From Diploscapter coronatus (taxonomy: Eukaryota; Nematoda; Chromadorea; Rhabditida; Rhabditidae): 64,000 bases of DNA. Of the stretch, positions 13,201-25,806 are shown piece after piece. A program made the translations under genes and the position numbers. Each line of letters begins with the position of its first letter. The first letter of the stretch is position 1. The DNA lies in the NCBI GenBank assembly GCA_964036155.1, contig OZ038422.1, positions 43,051,201 through 43,115,200 of the forward strand, read 5' to 3'. The notes under the pieces were generated by a model, which saw only the letters and a list, made by a program, of their open reading frames with translations, did no database searches and was not told the origin of the DNA.

Positions 13201-16200
13201 GGATTTGATAGGACTCATGTCGTTATGCTGCTATTGAAAAATCCAACTGCAATTCCGAACCTTCAAAACTCGTAAAAATGTTGAGATAAACATTATATTT
13301 AATATATTTCAGGGCATATCGCCTTACGATCCACGCGATAATTCGACAGCCCTGTACATGCCAGACAGTGGCGAAATTTATGCGGCCACTGTGTCCGACT
13401 TCGTTGGCAACGATCCTCTCATTTATCGACGAAAACTCAACGAGGGAGAGAGAACTGGATTGCGCACACAAAGAGACGATGCACGGGTTCTGGATGGTAG
13501 GATTTTCAAAACCAATGTTCATTTACTAATTTTTCTGATTCAGCACCGAATTTCGTAGCGACATTCGTTTATAAAGAGCACGTCTATTTCTGGTACAGAG
13601 AACGAGCTAGTGAAGCTGTCGACAACAACGAAGAGCGACAGGTAGGTATTCTCCTGTCCAAATATAAATTCTGTGAAGACATAAGCGATCTTTGGCAATT
13701 CATTTTTACTGCCACTGAATTTTAACTTTTGATAGAATCAGAAATTTGATTAGATACCTTCACGTCATCACACTTGGGACATGACAGATTTTATTTTCTG
13801 ATTGAAATAGTATGAAGTTAGGCAGTTGTTACTGTGAATTGTGCGTCATTTCATAGTTTTTCCCGTTGTCAGCAAAACATTCGTCATGTTCTAAGTGCGA
13901 TTATGTGTATTTTCAAGACAAGAGTTCCGCGCATCATAATTTTCTGCATTATTCGATTTGAACCTGCTAAATTATTTATTTGCAGGTCTATGCTCGAGTA
14001 GCCCGAGTGTGTTCGAATGACCGAGGCGGACCCCGACCAGCGAGTGAACGGTGGACTTCGTTTCTGAAGGCTCGACTCAACTGCTCTCTCGCTTCCCCCA
14101 CTCCGTTCTACTTCAACGAACTCAAGGCCGTGTCCGATCCGATTCCCTCCACGAATGGGGATCACATTGTCTATGCGCTGTTCTCGACCCCCGACTCCCC
14201 CGTCCAGATGAGTGCGGTCTGCACGTTCTCTATGAAGAGGATACGGGAGGAGTTCGATCATGGCACATTCAAGAGACAGGTAAAATTGAAACTATCTAGT
14301 TGCCTTTTCGAAGGATGAAGAGAAGACATAAAATCATTTTCTTTCTGAAAACAACACCATCTCGTTTCTTTCGGCTAAATTTCTATTCGAAATCTTGCAA
14401 ACCTGGATGTGAATAAAGAGGACAAATCCCAATGTTTTAAGAGAAACACCGACTCGTTGTGGGAAGCGTTTCCTCGGTCAGAAATGCCCAAACCCCGTCC
14501 AGGCACGTGCGTTCCTGACTCAGTTCGTCTGCCCGAAGCGACCATCTCGTTTGTGCTGGCGAACCCCCTTATGCACAAATGCATCAATTCCGTCAACGGC
14601 CCTCTGCTCATTGAAGGAGTCGATCGAGCACAACTCACGCAGATCGCCGTTCTGCCACAGGTTCGATATTTGATATTCGAAAATTGGACTCATTCAAATG
14701 CAATCATCGGCTATTAAGATTTCTATCGCTTTGACACTCTCAATATTCATCCTGTCTTCTTGCATCAACATAATGAAACTCTTCTATCTCATTTTGAGTA
14801 TTAGAATTGAACTTACGTTTCTTTTCTTTGTGGAAAGCTCCGACATTTTCCAGTTAGTCTGAGTTTTATAGCAGAAAGCTTTCAGATTCAATCAGTGAAC
14901 GGGCAGAAATTTGATGTGATATACCTGGGAACGGTGGATGGAAATGTGCTTAAAGTAGTGAACACAGGAGACAATGTGACTGTGGTGCAGACGACGAGGA
15001 TATTTGCACATCCACAGCCCGTGGTAAGGAATTCATTTATTGAACATTCGAAAATGAATTTATTCAGGTGAATCTTCTTACAAAATCTCAACAACTTGTG
15101 GTTGTGTCATCGAATGAAATAGCCGCAATCGGAGTGCAACAGTGCGAGCAGCAGACCTCCTGCAGTCGATGTGTCCAGCTACAGGATCCACACTGTGCTT
15201 GGGATGTTAATTCGGGGAGGTCCGATTTCTTTCATATACGATTTTCAAAGGGTTGCATTAGATTCCATGCAATTTATTCAGTTTTGAACTAGATAATGTC
15301 GAATTTAAAGCGGAGGGATCTAATATTGTTCTAAAGGATTATTTTTGAGATGCGTAAGCGAATCGTCATGGAGTGGCGGCCATTTCATCCAGAACCTTGC
15401 AATGGGCCAATCGGAGCAGTGTCCTGATGGAATAGCCGTTGATGATCCGTACTACATCGACATGCCATCAGGGCGGGTGGAGAAACAGGGCTCTGCATAT
15501 TCTGCACAGAGTCTGCTCCTTGGATGCGTTCTCTGTATCATCATCACAGGATTAGCTGCTTTCTTGGTAAGTTGTAAAATCGAATTTGTGCAATTTCATT
15601 ATTTTGGATTAATGGAAAGAGAACTAAGGCGAAATGAATAAGAACCGTAACTAAACGGTACGTGCTTGTATGGCATTGAGATAAGAGAATCACGATCTTT
15701 ATTCATCTGGGTGTATGTCTTTGCGCATAAAATGATAGCTGAACATTGTCAGAATTAAATCTAATATTTTCACGTAAACAAATGAGCTTTGTGGTTTGAA
15801 TGGAGTTCTAAATAATTTCTGCAAGGTATACATTTTGTACGCAAAGACATAGCTGATATCTCTTTTATACGCAGCGACTGTTTCCCATTCATTTCATTTT
15901 ACGGGTCTTTCCCGTGATACAATTGCTTTTTTCAATTTTAAGATTTAATGATTTTTATCGATGAAAAGAAAAACGCGAACAAATGAATTTCTAGGTCGGT
16001 TACCGAGTTGCAATCTGCCGTCGCAGTTTATCTGACGTCCCTCACTCTGCAGCCTCCAGCAGCGGATCTGACTACTCCTTTGGCAGGGCTCGGCTGACTC
16101 GACACGACTCGCTCACTGCCTGTGCAAAACTCGATCCTTATGCCGGTGTACCACAACAAAAGGTTAGCAAAATGCTTTGAACTTTATGAAACCTCAAGCA

Positions 16201-16611
16201 TTAGATATGAAAAACTATTATTTTGTAACGGTGTGAAAGCAAGTAAAGTTTATAATTCCGAAAATGATATTTTTCTGAATTTTGCTTTTCATTTGAATTG
16301 ACAAGTGAGAAAATTTAAAGAAAAATATGCTTCCGAAAATATTTCGAAAGAAATAATAGTCAATCTGATAAAAACAGCAAATGAATTTGCCAAAATGGTT
16401 TTTTTTTCAATTTCAGCAATCAGTGGATGCTACCTCTTTGGTTCTGTCGATGTCGCACCACATTTCTCAGGCCCCCTCCTCGCATCAAGCAATGTCTCAA
16501 TCTCAACATGCCAGTGGATTCACGACCCCTCGCGATCGCAATGCCATCCTCACTTCCCTGCATCAGAGCACATTGCCCAGAGACTACAAAGTCAAGAAAG
16601 TTTATTTGTAG
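7263..16611 (+). CDS. Transmembrane semaphorin, class 1-like (14 exons)
   Basis: Axon-guidance ligand or receptor at the cell surface that would signal through plexins. Exons: 7263-7377, 11199-11301, 12663-12708, 12765-12827, 12941-13093, 13313-13496, 13544-13641, 13986-14279, 14442-14660, 14886-15023, 15068-15219, 15350-15566, 15995-16162, 16417-16611; together 714 residues in one frame. Residues 1-27 form a signal peptide ending LISLATAQ. A Sema domain follows ([50 protein letters not shown]). A cysteine-rich PSI/plexin repeat lies near residues 496-535, a membrane helix at about 577-594, and a Ser-rich cytoplasmic tail of about 120 residues. There is no Ig domain, which fits invertebrate class 1 rather than class 2. 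Exon 1 follows an acceptor (cctccatttcag) about 55 nt upstream of the ATG, so untranslated sequence or trans-splicing precedes it. A polyadenylation signal AATAAA lies at 16,717. Confidence 0.93.
7378..11198 (+). other. Large first intron of the semaphorin gene
   Basis: This 3.8 kb intron separates the signal peptide from the Sema domain. It is strongly pyrimidine-rich on the sense strand in its first kilobase and contains no convincing coding exon. A long intron at this position commonly carries enhancers, but no specific site can be named from sequence alone. Confidence 0.6.
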
Positions 16612-18404
16612 TAGGTTTTCTGATGAATTTTTATCGCTTATCTTTCACGAAGTGAGTTCCCTCATAATATGTTTTGGTTTATGAACCATATCCCTAAGAA
16701 AGTTCACTTTTTGAGAAATAAATTAACAGTAACTCAACAAACTCTGATTATAATCAAGATTCTCCTAAATCGATTCCTTTTTTCATTCAAATGCAAAAGT
16801 AATCAGAGCCAGTTGCAATTCAGTCTGTGATATTCTCACTGCTCTTGTTCTCTCTATTTCGCTATTTCTTCTTGTTCGACAAGGTGCCAAAGCGTGCTCT
16901 GCTTCTGTCTTCGAGTTACGCCCTCATTGCAATACGTGTATGGACATTGTTCACTTGGAGCTCCGCTCCTTCCCCTTCTCTCTTCTTCCTTCCCATTCTA
17001 CATTCATCCTTACTTCACTCTAACCCAATTCTAACTGAAATTTCCCTAGAAAATACCGGTTGAAAATTTCGAGTTCTATCTCAATTTCTGTGTGTTGAAA
17101 ATGTTCAATTTTCAAAGTCGCAAAAATTATGATTTGACAAAAAAAATGAAAGGAGTTCTTTCTTTTGCGACTTTCTTTATATGGATATCATTTACCGTCA
17201 GATTTTTGGAGACTAAAAATCTTTCACATGATGATAGATGGAAATCTTCATCTTTCTACCCCTATCTGTTGAATCTTTGATTGTGTTAAATTTTGTGACT
17301 GCATTTGGCATTCGAAGTCTCCCTTTCGCAATGATCTCAAATTGCTCATAAAACAAAATTCAGTGATTATTTCGAAAATTTCAAGCTGTACTTCATAAAT
17401 TCTACGTGAATAATCATTGGATTTGCTAATTTTCTAATTGGTTTACATTTTAACCTTCTACTGTCACAATAGTACACAAACAGGGCTCTTATTTCGACGA
17501 AGATGCGTAATTTGTTCTGTGTAATTACGAGAAAATTGAATAAAAATTTATATTTATAAAAAAAATGTTGAATGTTGAATTTCGGTTGAAAAATCCCCAT
17601 TGCCAGTGATATCTCTACCATTTTCTAGTCGATTTAACTTTCATATACCCGTGAATTGTCTATTTGCCGTTCTTTTTCCTTCCACAATTTGCAATGACCT
17701 TCGATCGAACTCTCACTACAATTATTTACAACTCGAAATCAAATTTGGGAGGTGAAAATTGCTGTGAGAATTGATTTTTCGCAGTGCATGAAGAAAACGT
17801 TTCCTCAAACTCGGTGCTAATCGGTCTGCTTCTGTTTCTCTTCGTGGATTTCGAACTCCATTGTCTCTCCCTCTGCAGTATATATTCACGCATAAAATAC
17901 CTTGGTTTCTCGCACATTTGAGGATTCGATTTTTCTTTTCCATAAATGGGCGAGGCCGTGTCAAAAGAGGGGATTAGTCGAGTTTACTCTTGCTTTTATT
18001 TGCTTCAAAGCGGCTCCTTTTTCTACTTTCTGCTTTCCTTGATGACTTTCTGAATTCTAAATCACTTTGTTCTCACTTTGCTTCAAATTCGACAATTTTT
18101 GTCACTTCTTCATTCTATAAAAGTCGTTCTTCCTTGCTCACCTTTGTATCCATGCAGTTTGAATTCCCTCCTTATTCCCGCCTTTTTGTTATCGCTTATC
18201 TCGCTGTGTCATTCGAGCGTCTTTTCCCTGCCTTCCTTATCGATTCCAGTTCCGCTGACTTTGTTTCATCCGAAATTCGCCCTCTCCTATCCCAGTTCTC
18301 TTGCTTCTCGTCTCGGAATTTCGCAATTTGTGTCACCACAATCGATATGTCACCCGTGCCTTTCTTCATTCCTCTGTCAATTCTTTGAAATGTCATAGTT
18401 TCAG
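16612..18404. other. Intergenic, semaphorin 3' end to TOG gene
   Basis: Contains the semaphorin 3' untranslated sequence (AATAAA at 16,717) and then AT-rich and C/T-rich DNA up to the TOG start codon. No conserved exon was found. The TOG ATG sits immediately after a splice-acceptor-like tttcag, so an untranslated leader exon may lie in here. Confidence 0.5.
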
Positions 18405-21400
18405 ATGACAGGAGCAGATGAGCAACCGGGGGGAGTCGACTATTTCGACCTAATGGATCCCGTCGATGTCACTGCAAAGCTATCCAACAAATTCGAGGAA
18501 TTGGTTAGTCTTCCAGCTTTTCCATATATATGATTTTGATATAAAACAACGGCATCTCTGATTAGACATAGGATATTTTATTGAAACGGCAACTAATATT
18601 TGATGAAGTACGCAGTGATTTTGTTTTTTTTTGTTAAGTGACGCAGTTTCTTTCTGGAAAAGAGGTCATACTTCATCATTTGACATAAAAATGTGTGATC
18701 GTTTATTGAAATCTCGCTCCGTTACTGCACAATACGTCATTCGGTCACATAAAAACTGTATGCAGTGTACCGAAATAATGCAGAAAACTTTCAATCGATG
18801 CAGCAGCACTTGTCTTTCATCGACTACAAAATGCATTCAACACTTTCCTCCTAAATGCTACTCAACCGATTAAGGAGAATTGATCAAATCTCTGCAAATC
18901 AAAGTGCTATTTCAGTTGTCATCGACAAAATGGCAGGAGCGAATCGAGGGAGTGGAGCTGATCTGCTCGCAGCTGGAGTCGCAGCCGCGCGTGCTGCTCA
19001 CAGACCGACTCGCTCAGGTCATCAAGGCCTTCACTAAGGTTGGCATGACTTCAATTGAAGAGTGCCTGAGTGCAATGAAGTGATTGCAGCTGATCGAGAA
19101 GGATGTCAACATAAACGTCGAGGCCAAGGCAGCCACGACTCTCAAAGGGCTCGCCTTCGGAATGAGGAAGGATTTCGCGAGTTTTGTTCCGAAGGTTCGT
19201 TTTTTTCTTTGAAAAAGAAAATAGCATTTTCATTTTTGAATGACTTACTTTTCTCTTGCAAATTTTCAACCTTTCAGATAATGTCAGTTGCATTCGATAA
19301 ACTGAAAGAGAAGAAGGCGACACTGCGCGAACCGTTACACGCTCTTCTCGATGCTGCTTCATACACAGTACATTCTAATGTTTCTTGAAGAGTTATCACT
19401 CTATTGCAGGTGTCAATGACTGCCTACGCAGCACAAATCGAGGAAGGCCTCTCGAACAAGAACCCGCAGTCGAGACATCAAACGGCTATGTTCCTGTTCC
19501 GTCTCTTGGCTCAACACGACTCATCCACAGTGCCTGTTGAAGCCATCAAAGCAATTGCTCCTGTCTGCATTAAGGTTGGTTCCTTCTGATTTTCTGCCAA
19601 TTTCATTTAGAACTATTTTAGCTTTTCCTCTTTTCAAAAGTCTCAAAATTGAAACATTCGAGATAAAGATTCATTAAAATTTTACATTTCTGAGTTACTT
19701 CACTTGGAAAGATCGTGTTTTTTCTTTATCGTTGCTTTTCTCATAATTATGAATATTCTCGAAACCTCGAATTATGAATCTGCCCATTCATTTGCATGTT
19801 TCATTCGTTTCATTCAGATCAGCAACGATTCTGACGGCGATGTCCGTTCAGCAGCCTTCCAGGTCATCGCTGCGATCTGGCGATGCATCGGAGAGGCTGC
19901 CGCCAAGCGACTCTTCGCTGAGGTCGCCAATGACAAACTCAAAATGGACAAAGTAAAAATTTAATGAGTTTTCAAACTCAACTAAAAGATTTGCAGGTGA
20001 TGGAATGTCACGCGAAATTGATAGAGGAGAAGGGCGAGAAGGGGGCTTCGATCGAAATGCTCAGACTGCACACCAATTTCAAGTCCATGCCTACAGCAGC
20101 AGCAGCAGCGAAAACTGCAACTTCGGAGGTAGTAGTTTTAACTTGATAAAGGAGAATAAAATAGAGAGGAAAATGTGTGTGAAATTCACTATTTGCTAGT
20201 CTTGTCAACTGGAATAATTTATGATTAAGTCTCAATAAAATCTTGCGCACAACAATCTTTAAAATTGTTAACGGAATCGAATCATATTTAGCAGACTTAT
20301 CGATGGCGTGAAGAAGATCACGCGTTTCAAACTTTTGCTTGCCTCTGACATAGAGAGTATCATTGTCTTTCGACCATTTATAATTGCCATTAGTATTCCA
20401 TGGAAAAAAAGTTATTGTAAACAATCTAGATATCATTTTCCGATTCAGAGCTGTTCTGGCGATGATGGCGGCTCTGCCTCTGCCGCATCTGCGGAAATCG
20501 ATCCCTGGGACTTGCTGGATGCAGTCGATTTGACTCGCAAACTCGCCAGCAATTTCGATGAATTGGTAATTTCTTCCACTTCTTCTCTTTGTTAATTCCA
20601 ATTCTTTTGCAGCTGAGTTCGAAGAAATGGCAGGAGCGAATCGAGGCGATCGAGTTGCTGACAGTGCAGCTCGAACCGCCTCCAAAAATACAACTAAATG
20701 ACCGACTCGCGGACATCATCAAATCCCTCATCAAGGTATCCTTCTTACTTTTCACCTATTTTTTATTTTGAAATTTTGGGCTGTCTTATAACTTCCTATT
20801 TTAAAGAAAAAGTAACCGTTGAAACTTCATAAAAGATATTGAGCAGTTCAATGTAATGTCAGGAAATGCTTGAACGAAAGTAGCGATGCTTAAAATTCTG
20901 TTCCTTCATAAACTTTCAGACAGTGACTATATTTTTTGTGAAAACTCTTAGTACGAATGTTGAACGAGTTTCTAGGGCAAACTAATATTTTGTAAATAAA
21001 ATCAATAGTCATGCAAACTTTCATTCTTTTAATTTAATGTAATTTTTGAGAATATTTCAGGTAATCGAAAAGGACCTGAACATCAACGTGCAAGCTGCAG
21101 CTGCAAAGTCACTGACTGGAATGAGCTGTGGACTCAGAACTGGATATTCTCCTTTCGTGCAGAAAGTAAGAACTATTTTTCTGAAATACATCTATAATTA
21201 CTTTTATTTTCTTTTCTTTCAGACAATGTCTGTGTCGTTCGACAAATTGAAGGAGAAAAAGGCGGCTCTGCGAGACCCACTCAATGCTCTGCTCGATGCA
21301 GTCTCAAATAATTCGGTCGACATTCTGAATATCTTCATTTATTTTTCATTTTTTAAAATTATTTTCAGGCCCCCTGCACTCAATTCATCGATCAGTTGGA

Positions 21401-23758
21401 AGAAGGCCTGTCCAACAAAAATCCCCAGTCTCGTCTACAAACAGCCCTGTTCCTTTATCGCTATCTGATCTGTCACGACTCATCCACACTCCCTCTCGAT
21501 TTCGTCAAAGGAATCGCTCCTTTCTGCATCAAGGTAATACCATTTTGAAATAAAAACAACTAAATATTCCCTTATCATCACGAATCTTAACATTGCAGTG
21601 TGAGAAATTAACTCGTGCAGTGTAAGTTTTCTATACTGCTAACTAGCATACATGCTTATCATTGTCAATATGCATAGGTGGAGAATGCATTGCCCTCATA
21701 AAATCTCTGAATACGCAAATATGCTTCAAATTAAAAAGGAAAACTTTCAGGCAGCTTCGGACGCAGACGGCGATGTTCGCAATGCGATTTTGCAAGTGAT
21801 GGCCGCTATTTGGAGATGCATTGGAGAGGCTGCTGCGAAGAAGATCTTCGCTCAGATTGCAGAGGACAAAATCAAACTCGACAAGGTGAAATCGATTGTT
21901 CTTTTGGAAATTTGCAAATTCAACCATTTTCAGCTGACAGAATGCTACACCAAGTTGGTCGAGGAGAAGGGAACGAGTGGAGCGACGGCGGAAATACGCA
22001 GATTGCATACGAATGCGGGAGGCAGACAGGCGGCTAATGCTTCTGCACAAAATGTATGGCTTTGAGATTTTGAAACCATAAACTTCCCGATCATGAGAGT
22101 ATCATTTGATTTGTAAGAACTCGATCGGGGGATCACCTTCAACATTTGCTAAATCTCCTCACACCTTAGTTTTGATGCATGAAAGAGATTAATCCCTGTT
22201 TAATGTTTATCTTTCAGTCCTCAGCTCCGAAACCGACCCGTCCAGTTGCATCAGCCTCTGCTCGTCCATCGAACTCTTCCAGAACTTCGACTGCTGCAGC
22301 TGCCCCTTCGAGCTCTGCGAGGAAGCCCGCTCAGCCTGTGCCTGCAACGAGACCAATTCAGCAGACACCTAACAGATCTCCCGCTGCCGCCGGTTGGATC
22401 GTTATTTGATTTTATAGGTTTTCGGAGTTCGAGTTTGCTTTTTTTTCGGAAAATTCCAGCATACAAAACTGGATTGTTTGTTTGTTGTCATTCCCATTTT
22501 CAATGCAAAAGCTAGCGAAGATTTAGAACTTTTCGAAAAGCATTCTATTTTTTCAGATATTAAAAAAGTTAGGTTGAAAATTAATCATTCCCTTTTCAGT
22601 CCCTCGTGTTTCATCAGCGCAGCAGCCCCGTCCCTCTGTTCCCTCAACTCGACCAACTCCCAGACCACTTTCCTCTCAAACTGCAGCAGGGACTCCTCGA
22701 CCTCTGCCTACTCAGAAAAATGCAGTAAGTAGGAGATTATTTTGAATCAAATCACGATTTTTATTACAATGAATAAGCCGGTTGAATAACAACAAATTGG
22801 AATATGGATATGAAGAGGGTAGGGCTAAAGTAGTGCAGAGTAAATTTACGTAGTATCAAAGTGATCAGTACGTCAAACTGCATATTTTGGTACATGATTT
22901 AGCCTATCCAGCCCTAATCACTACTCTCCTCATATCCATTTTTCAATTTGCTACTCCACTGAAGTATCCAAAAAAAGCCTTTTCTCGAGTGAATTCGCAT
23001 TTTCTAAGGGTTTTTTTTTGTAATTTCAGTTGACCACTGCAAATCGACCCAACATCGTTCGAACAGCAGCACAGCCACTCGCACAGAAGACAGGCCCTGT
23101 CCGAGTGACCGCGAGCAACGGAACTCTACCCGGACAGGCCGAACAACAACCACCTGCTGCTGTCTCTGGTGCAAGGCAGTCTGTGCAGCAGACACAGATG
23201 AGAATGCCCCGAGAGCGGTCAGATCTGCAGAAAGGACCTCGATCCACCTCTATTCCTCGACCATCCGGTTAGTCCATTCCATTACTTGTGACTGTGCATA
23301 GAATCAGACTTAGGCAGACTGAAGAAAAATACAGGGAAATGCGCACAGGAAATCCGACTAAAGTCTTGTCTAAGTCTGCGTGAATGAGTAATTGCTTCGA
23401 AACAAAACGACTAGAAAAGAGCCATTGACTATGGATAAAATTTGATGAAAATCAGTAGTTAGGCAAAATCTATTTTGGCTAATTTGAAAAAAAAAATCCT
23501 TCAATACTGCAAGCAATGCGAAATAGTTTGAGAAAATAGATATTTTGCATCCCATTTCCCATGTTTTGATGAAAGCTTGTGGATTCCAAGTTGGACAACT
23601 TTGACTTTGTTCTTTGAAGTTTAAATTGCTCAGAATTCTTTGTCAATTATTAGCATTTTCAAGGTATCAAGCCTCCGTCCTCTGTCAGTCGACCTCCCTC
23701 TGCAGCAGTCGGCCCAACAGGTCTGCGACCGCCCACAGTCGGTTTGGCTAAGAAATGA
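18405..23758 (+). CDS. XMAP215/ch-TOG-like protein with two TOG domains
   Basis: Likely microtubule polymerase or plus-end factor: TOG domains bind tubulin dimers. Eighteen exons: 18405-18503, 18916-19038, 19090-19194, 19278-19367, 19410-19574, 19818-19952, 19997-20128, 20449-20565, 20613-20735, 21061-21165, 21223-21315, 21369-21533, 21751-21885, 21934-22053, 22218-22392, 22600-22724, 23030-23267, 23664-23758; 779 residues. TOG A covers about residues 1-283 and TOG B 284-569. Both carry DP-hD-hhDxVD, KWQERIE, EKDxNINV and the helix IAAIWRCIGEAAAK / MAAIWRCIGEAAAK. The remaining 210 residues are a low-complexity Ser/Pro/Ala/Arg tail, a typical lattice-binding region. Animal homologues normally have five TOGs (nematode ZYG-9 has three), so this copy is short. 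The two domains have almost identical exon lengths, all phase 0. A paralogue or a fragment of a longer gene cannot be excluded. Confidence 0.9.
22794..22949. repeat. Fold-back element in a TOG-gene intron
   Basis: 22,794-22,826 is an imperfect reverse complement of 22,910-22,949, sharing aaattg, atggatatga and the inner agggct. The element sits wholly within the intron 22,725-23,029. It looks like a short MITE without coding capacity. Confidence 0.55.
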
Positions 23759-25111
23759 ACAGCAAATGATTACCTGTACTGTGAATGCTTCTATCACTTC
23801 ATTAACATATTTATTTCTCAAGAGATTTTTACCTTTTGTTCATATTTATTCCGGCCAAAATATCTGCTCATGTTGGTGTGTGTACGGTCTATTTATCCAA
23901 TTCTCAAATTCACTTGCCTTCAATCAGATTTTTGTGCAACTGAAAAGAATATTTATTAGAATGATTATTTTTTCCATTTCTTAATTTTTGCCCAGCTGCA
24001 CAAAAGCACAAAATATCCTCCGTTTGTTCGCTTATCTGATCTCTAGTGATCCAAAACTTCTTTGAAAAATGTTTGAATAATTCAATCTTGATCTATATAG
24101 TATTTCGGCCAATAGATTCTACGGGTAAATGAAAGACATTGAATAATTCCAATCCCTCCTCCACTCTTGCTTTCGGCATAATGCTGATCTATCAGATTCT
24201 CTAGCCTATTTCATTCCGGTAACATATTTATTTCGACTGCGAGCATTTTTCTCCAGAAATGAGGAAAGAAATAATAGAAAAATAGCGTATTTTAAGAAAG
24301 TGCTCGCAGTTAAACATTGAAATTTTTTTATGATTGATTTGTCAAAATTGCAATAAACAAATATAGACGTTTAAATCACCTATGACTTCGTTCAGTTGAT
24401 ATCTGCAAAGTGATGGAAAGCATCAGACTTCTTAAAACTCGACTCGCAAATCGTCTCGCATAGAAAATAATTTACCTTTTCGAGAGAAGGAAAGAAGAAA
24501 TGCTCTTTTACTCTCTCAATATAACAATTATTATTTCTGCGAGTCGAATTTTGAGAGAAACCCGGAAAGCATTCCTAAACTTCAAGATTACTCCGAAGTT
24601 TCATTTTGTTAATTCCATTTCAGTGTGGTGTCATTTATGCAACCCCATGAAAGTTTCGTGCTCTTCTGCCCTCAAAAACGTCCGTTTCAGTTCTTTTAAA
24701 TTATTAACAGCCATTTCACGAGTAAACAGCCACGATCGGATTCTTCTCCCCCTCCTTCGCACTTCTTGCACCCTATGTCTCCTATGCTACTTCGTCGTTT
24801 TTTGCTTCTCATTTATATCATGTCGGGTTTCAAATTTGCAACCCTGCTTTCCATCATAAAATGTGCTCGATCTTTGAGTTTTTCATTTTTCATGTACAAC
24901 AAAAAATTTCAATTATTTCATTTATTCGTTCAATTTCAGTGGCTTCATTCATTTGAAACAAATATAAAGGTGCTTTTCATTCAACTAACTTCGTTTTTTC
25001 GTAAGGTTTTATTTATATTATAAAGTTAGAATAGTGTGAAATTGGTTTGAAAATGTGTTATCCACAACAAAATCAATTCTATTCTAACAGGTTTTTTTAC
25101 AGACGATCGAA
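23759..25111. other. Intergenic, no gene seen
   Basis: Downstream of the TOG stop codon. AT-rich with scattered C/T tracts. A possible polyadenylation signal AATAAA occurs near 24,352. No conserved coding exon or RNA gene was recognised on either strand. The far end is the 3' flank of the convergent cysteine-rich exons that end at 25,112. Confidence 0.55.
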
Positions 25112-25669
25112 TCAAGAACTCGTACAAATGCACGGTATATTCGGATATTTATCACAAAATTCTCGGTAATAAACATCACCACATTTAATCACCATATTTC
25201 TAATCTGCTTGCATGCATCAACACCGGCTTTGTTACCAAGAGCACTCTCATAGAAGACTTTTATGAATGCTGCCCAATTCGAAGAAAACACATGACAGAA
25301 ATTACAATCCGCATAAACCTGGAGATGATTATTGGACGCTTTGCTATACAGATCGTTGCAGTTAACTGCTCCGTTTACTTCCTTAAAAATATTGGGGAAT
25401 AGCTTTTAATAATACCTTTTAATCTTATACTTAAATAATTTTCTAGATAACCGAGTAGACGAGGGCGCGTGCATTCGAGAAAAGCTTTTCCTGCTGCATC
25501 GAATTTGTCGTAATTGTCTAAATTAGAGCATAAATGATTTTTTTAGGTTACACTTACCAGTAAATCGATTACAATAATACAATCCATATTTGATCAAATA
25601 TCCACTAGACCCACAATGAGCCTTCAGCTGAGTTCTGCCTGACCCCGGAAGGCTATAGAAGAGTTGATG
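25112..25669 (-). CDS. Cysteine-rich protein exons, start not found
   Basis: Three exons on the minus strand read cleanly: 25,669-25,558, 25,517-25,431 and 25,365-25,112, giving 150 residues and a stop. I do not recognise the family. The product has at least ten cysteines (pairs such as CNFC and CIC) and aromatic-rich segments (KYGLYYCNRF, NWAAFIKVFYES, KCGDVYYREFC), suggesting a secreted disulfide-bonded domain. The first exon has an acceptor but no in-frame ATG and no signal peptide. It begins only about 140 bp after the stop of the next gene upstream, so it may be alternative 3' exons of that gene, a trans-spliced downstream cistron, or a truncated copy. The third-exon acceptor (ggagcag) was chosen because it is the one that keeps the frame. 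Confidence 0.55.
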
Positions 25670-25806
25670 CTGTGTGTAAGGAAAGTAACGAATATTGATG
25701 AGTACGAAAACGTTTATTAATAACAGTTTGAGGAGTATTTATAGAGAATGGAGTGAAATATCTAAGGGTAGATATGCAATTAATGTGTAGTGAGATTATC
25801 GTATAC

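Noticed and set aside
20008..20685. 225-codon open frame on the - strand
   Set aside because: Antisense to TOG exons and crossing their introns; no protein family resemblance.
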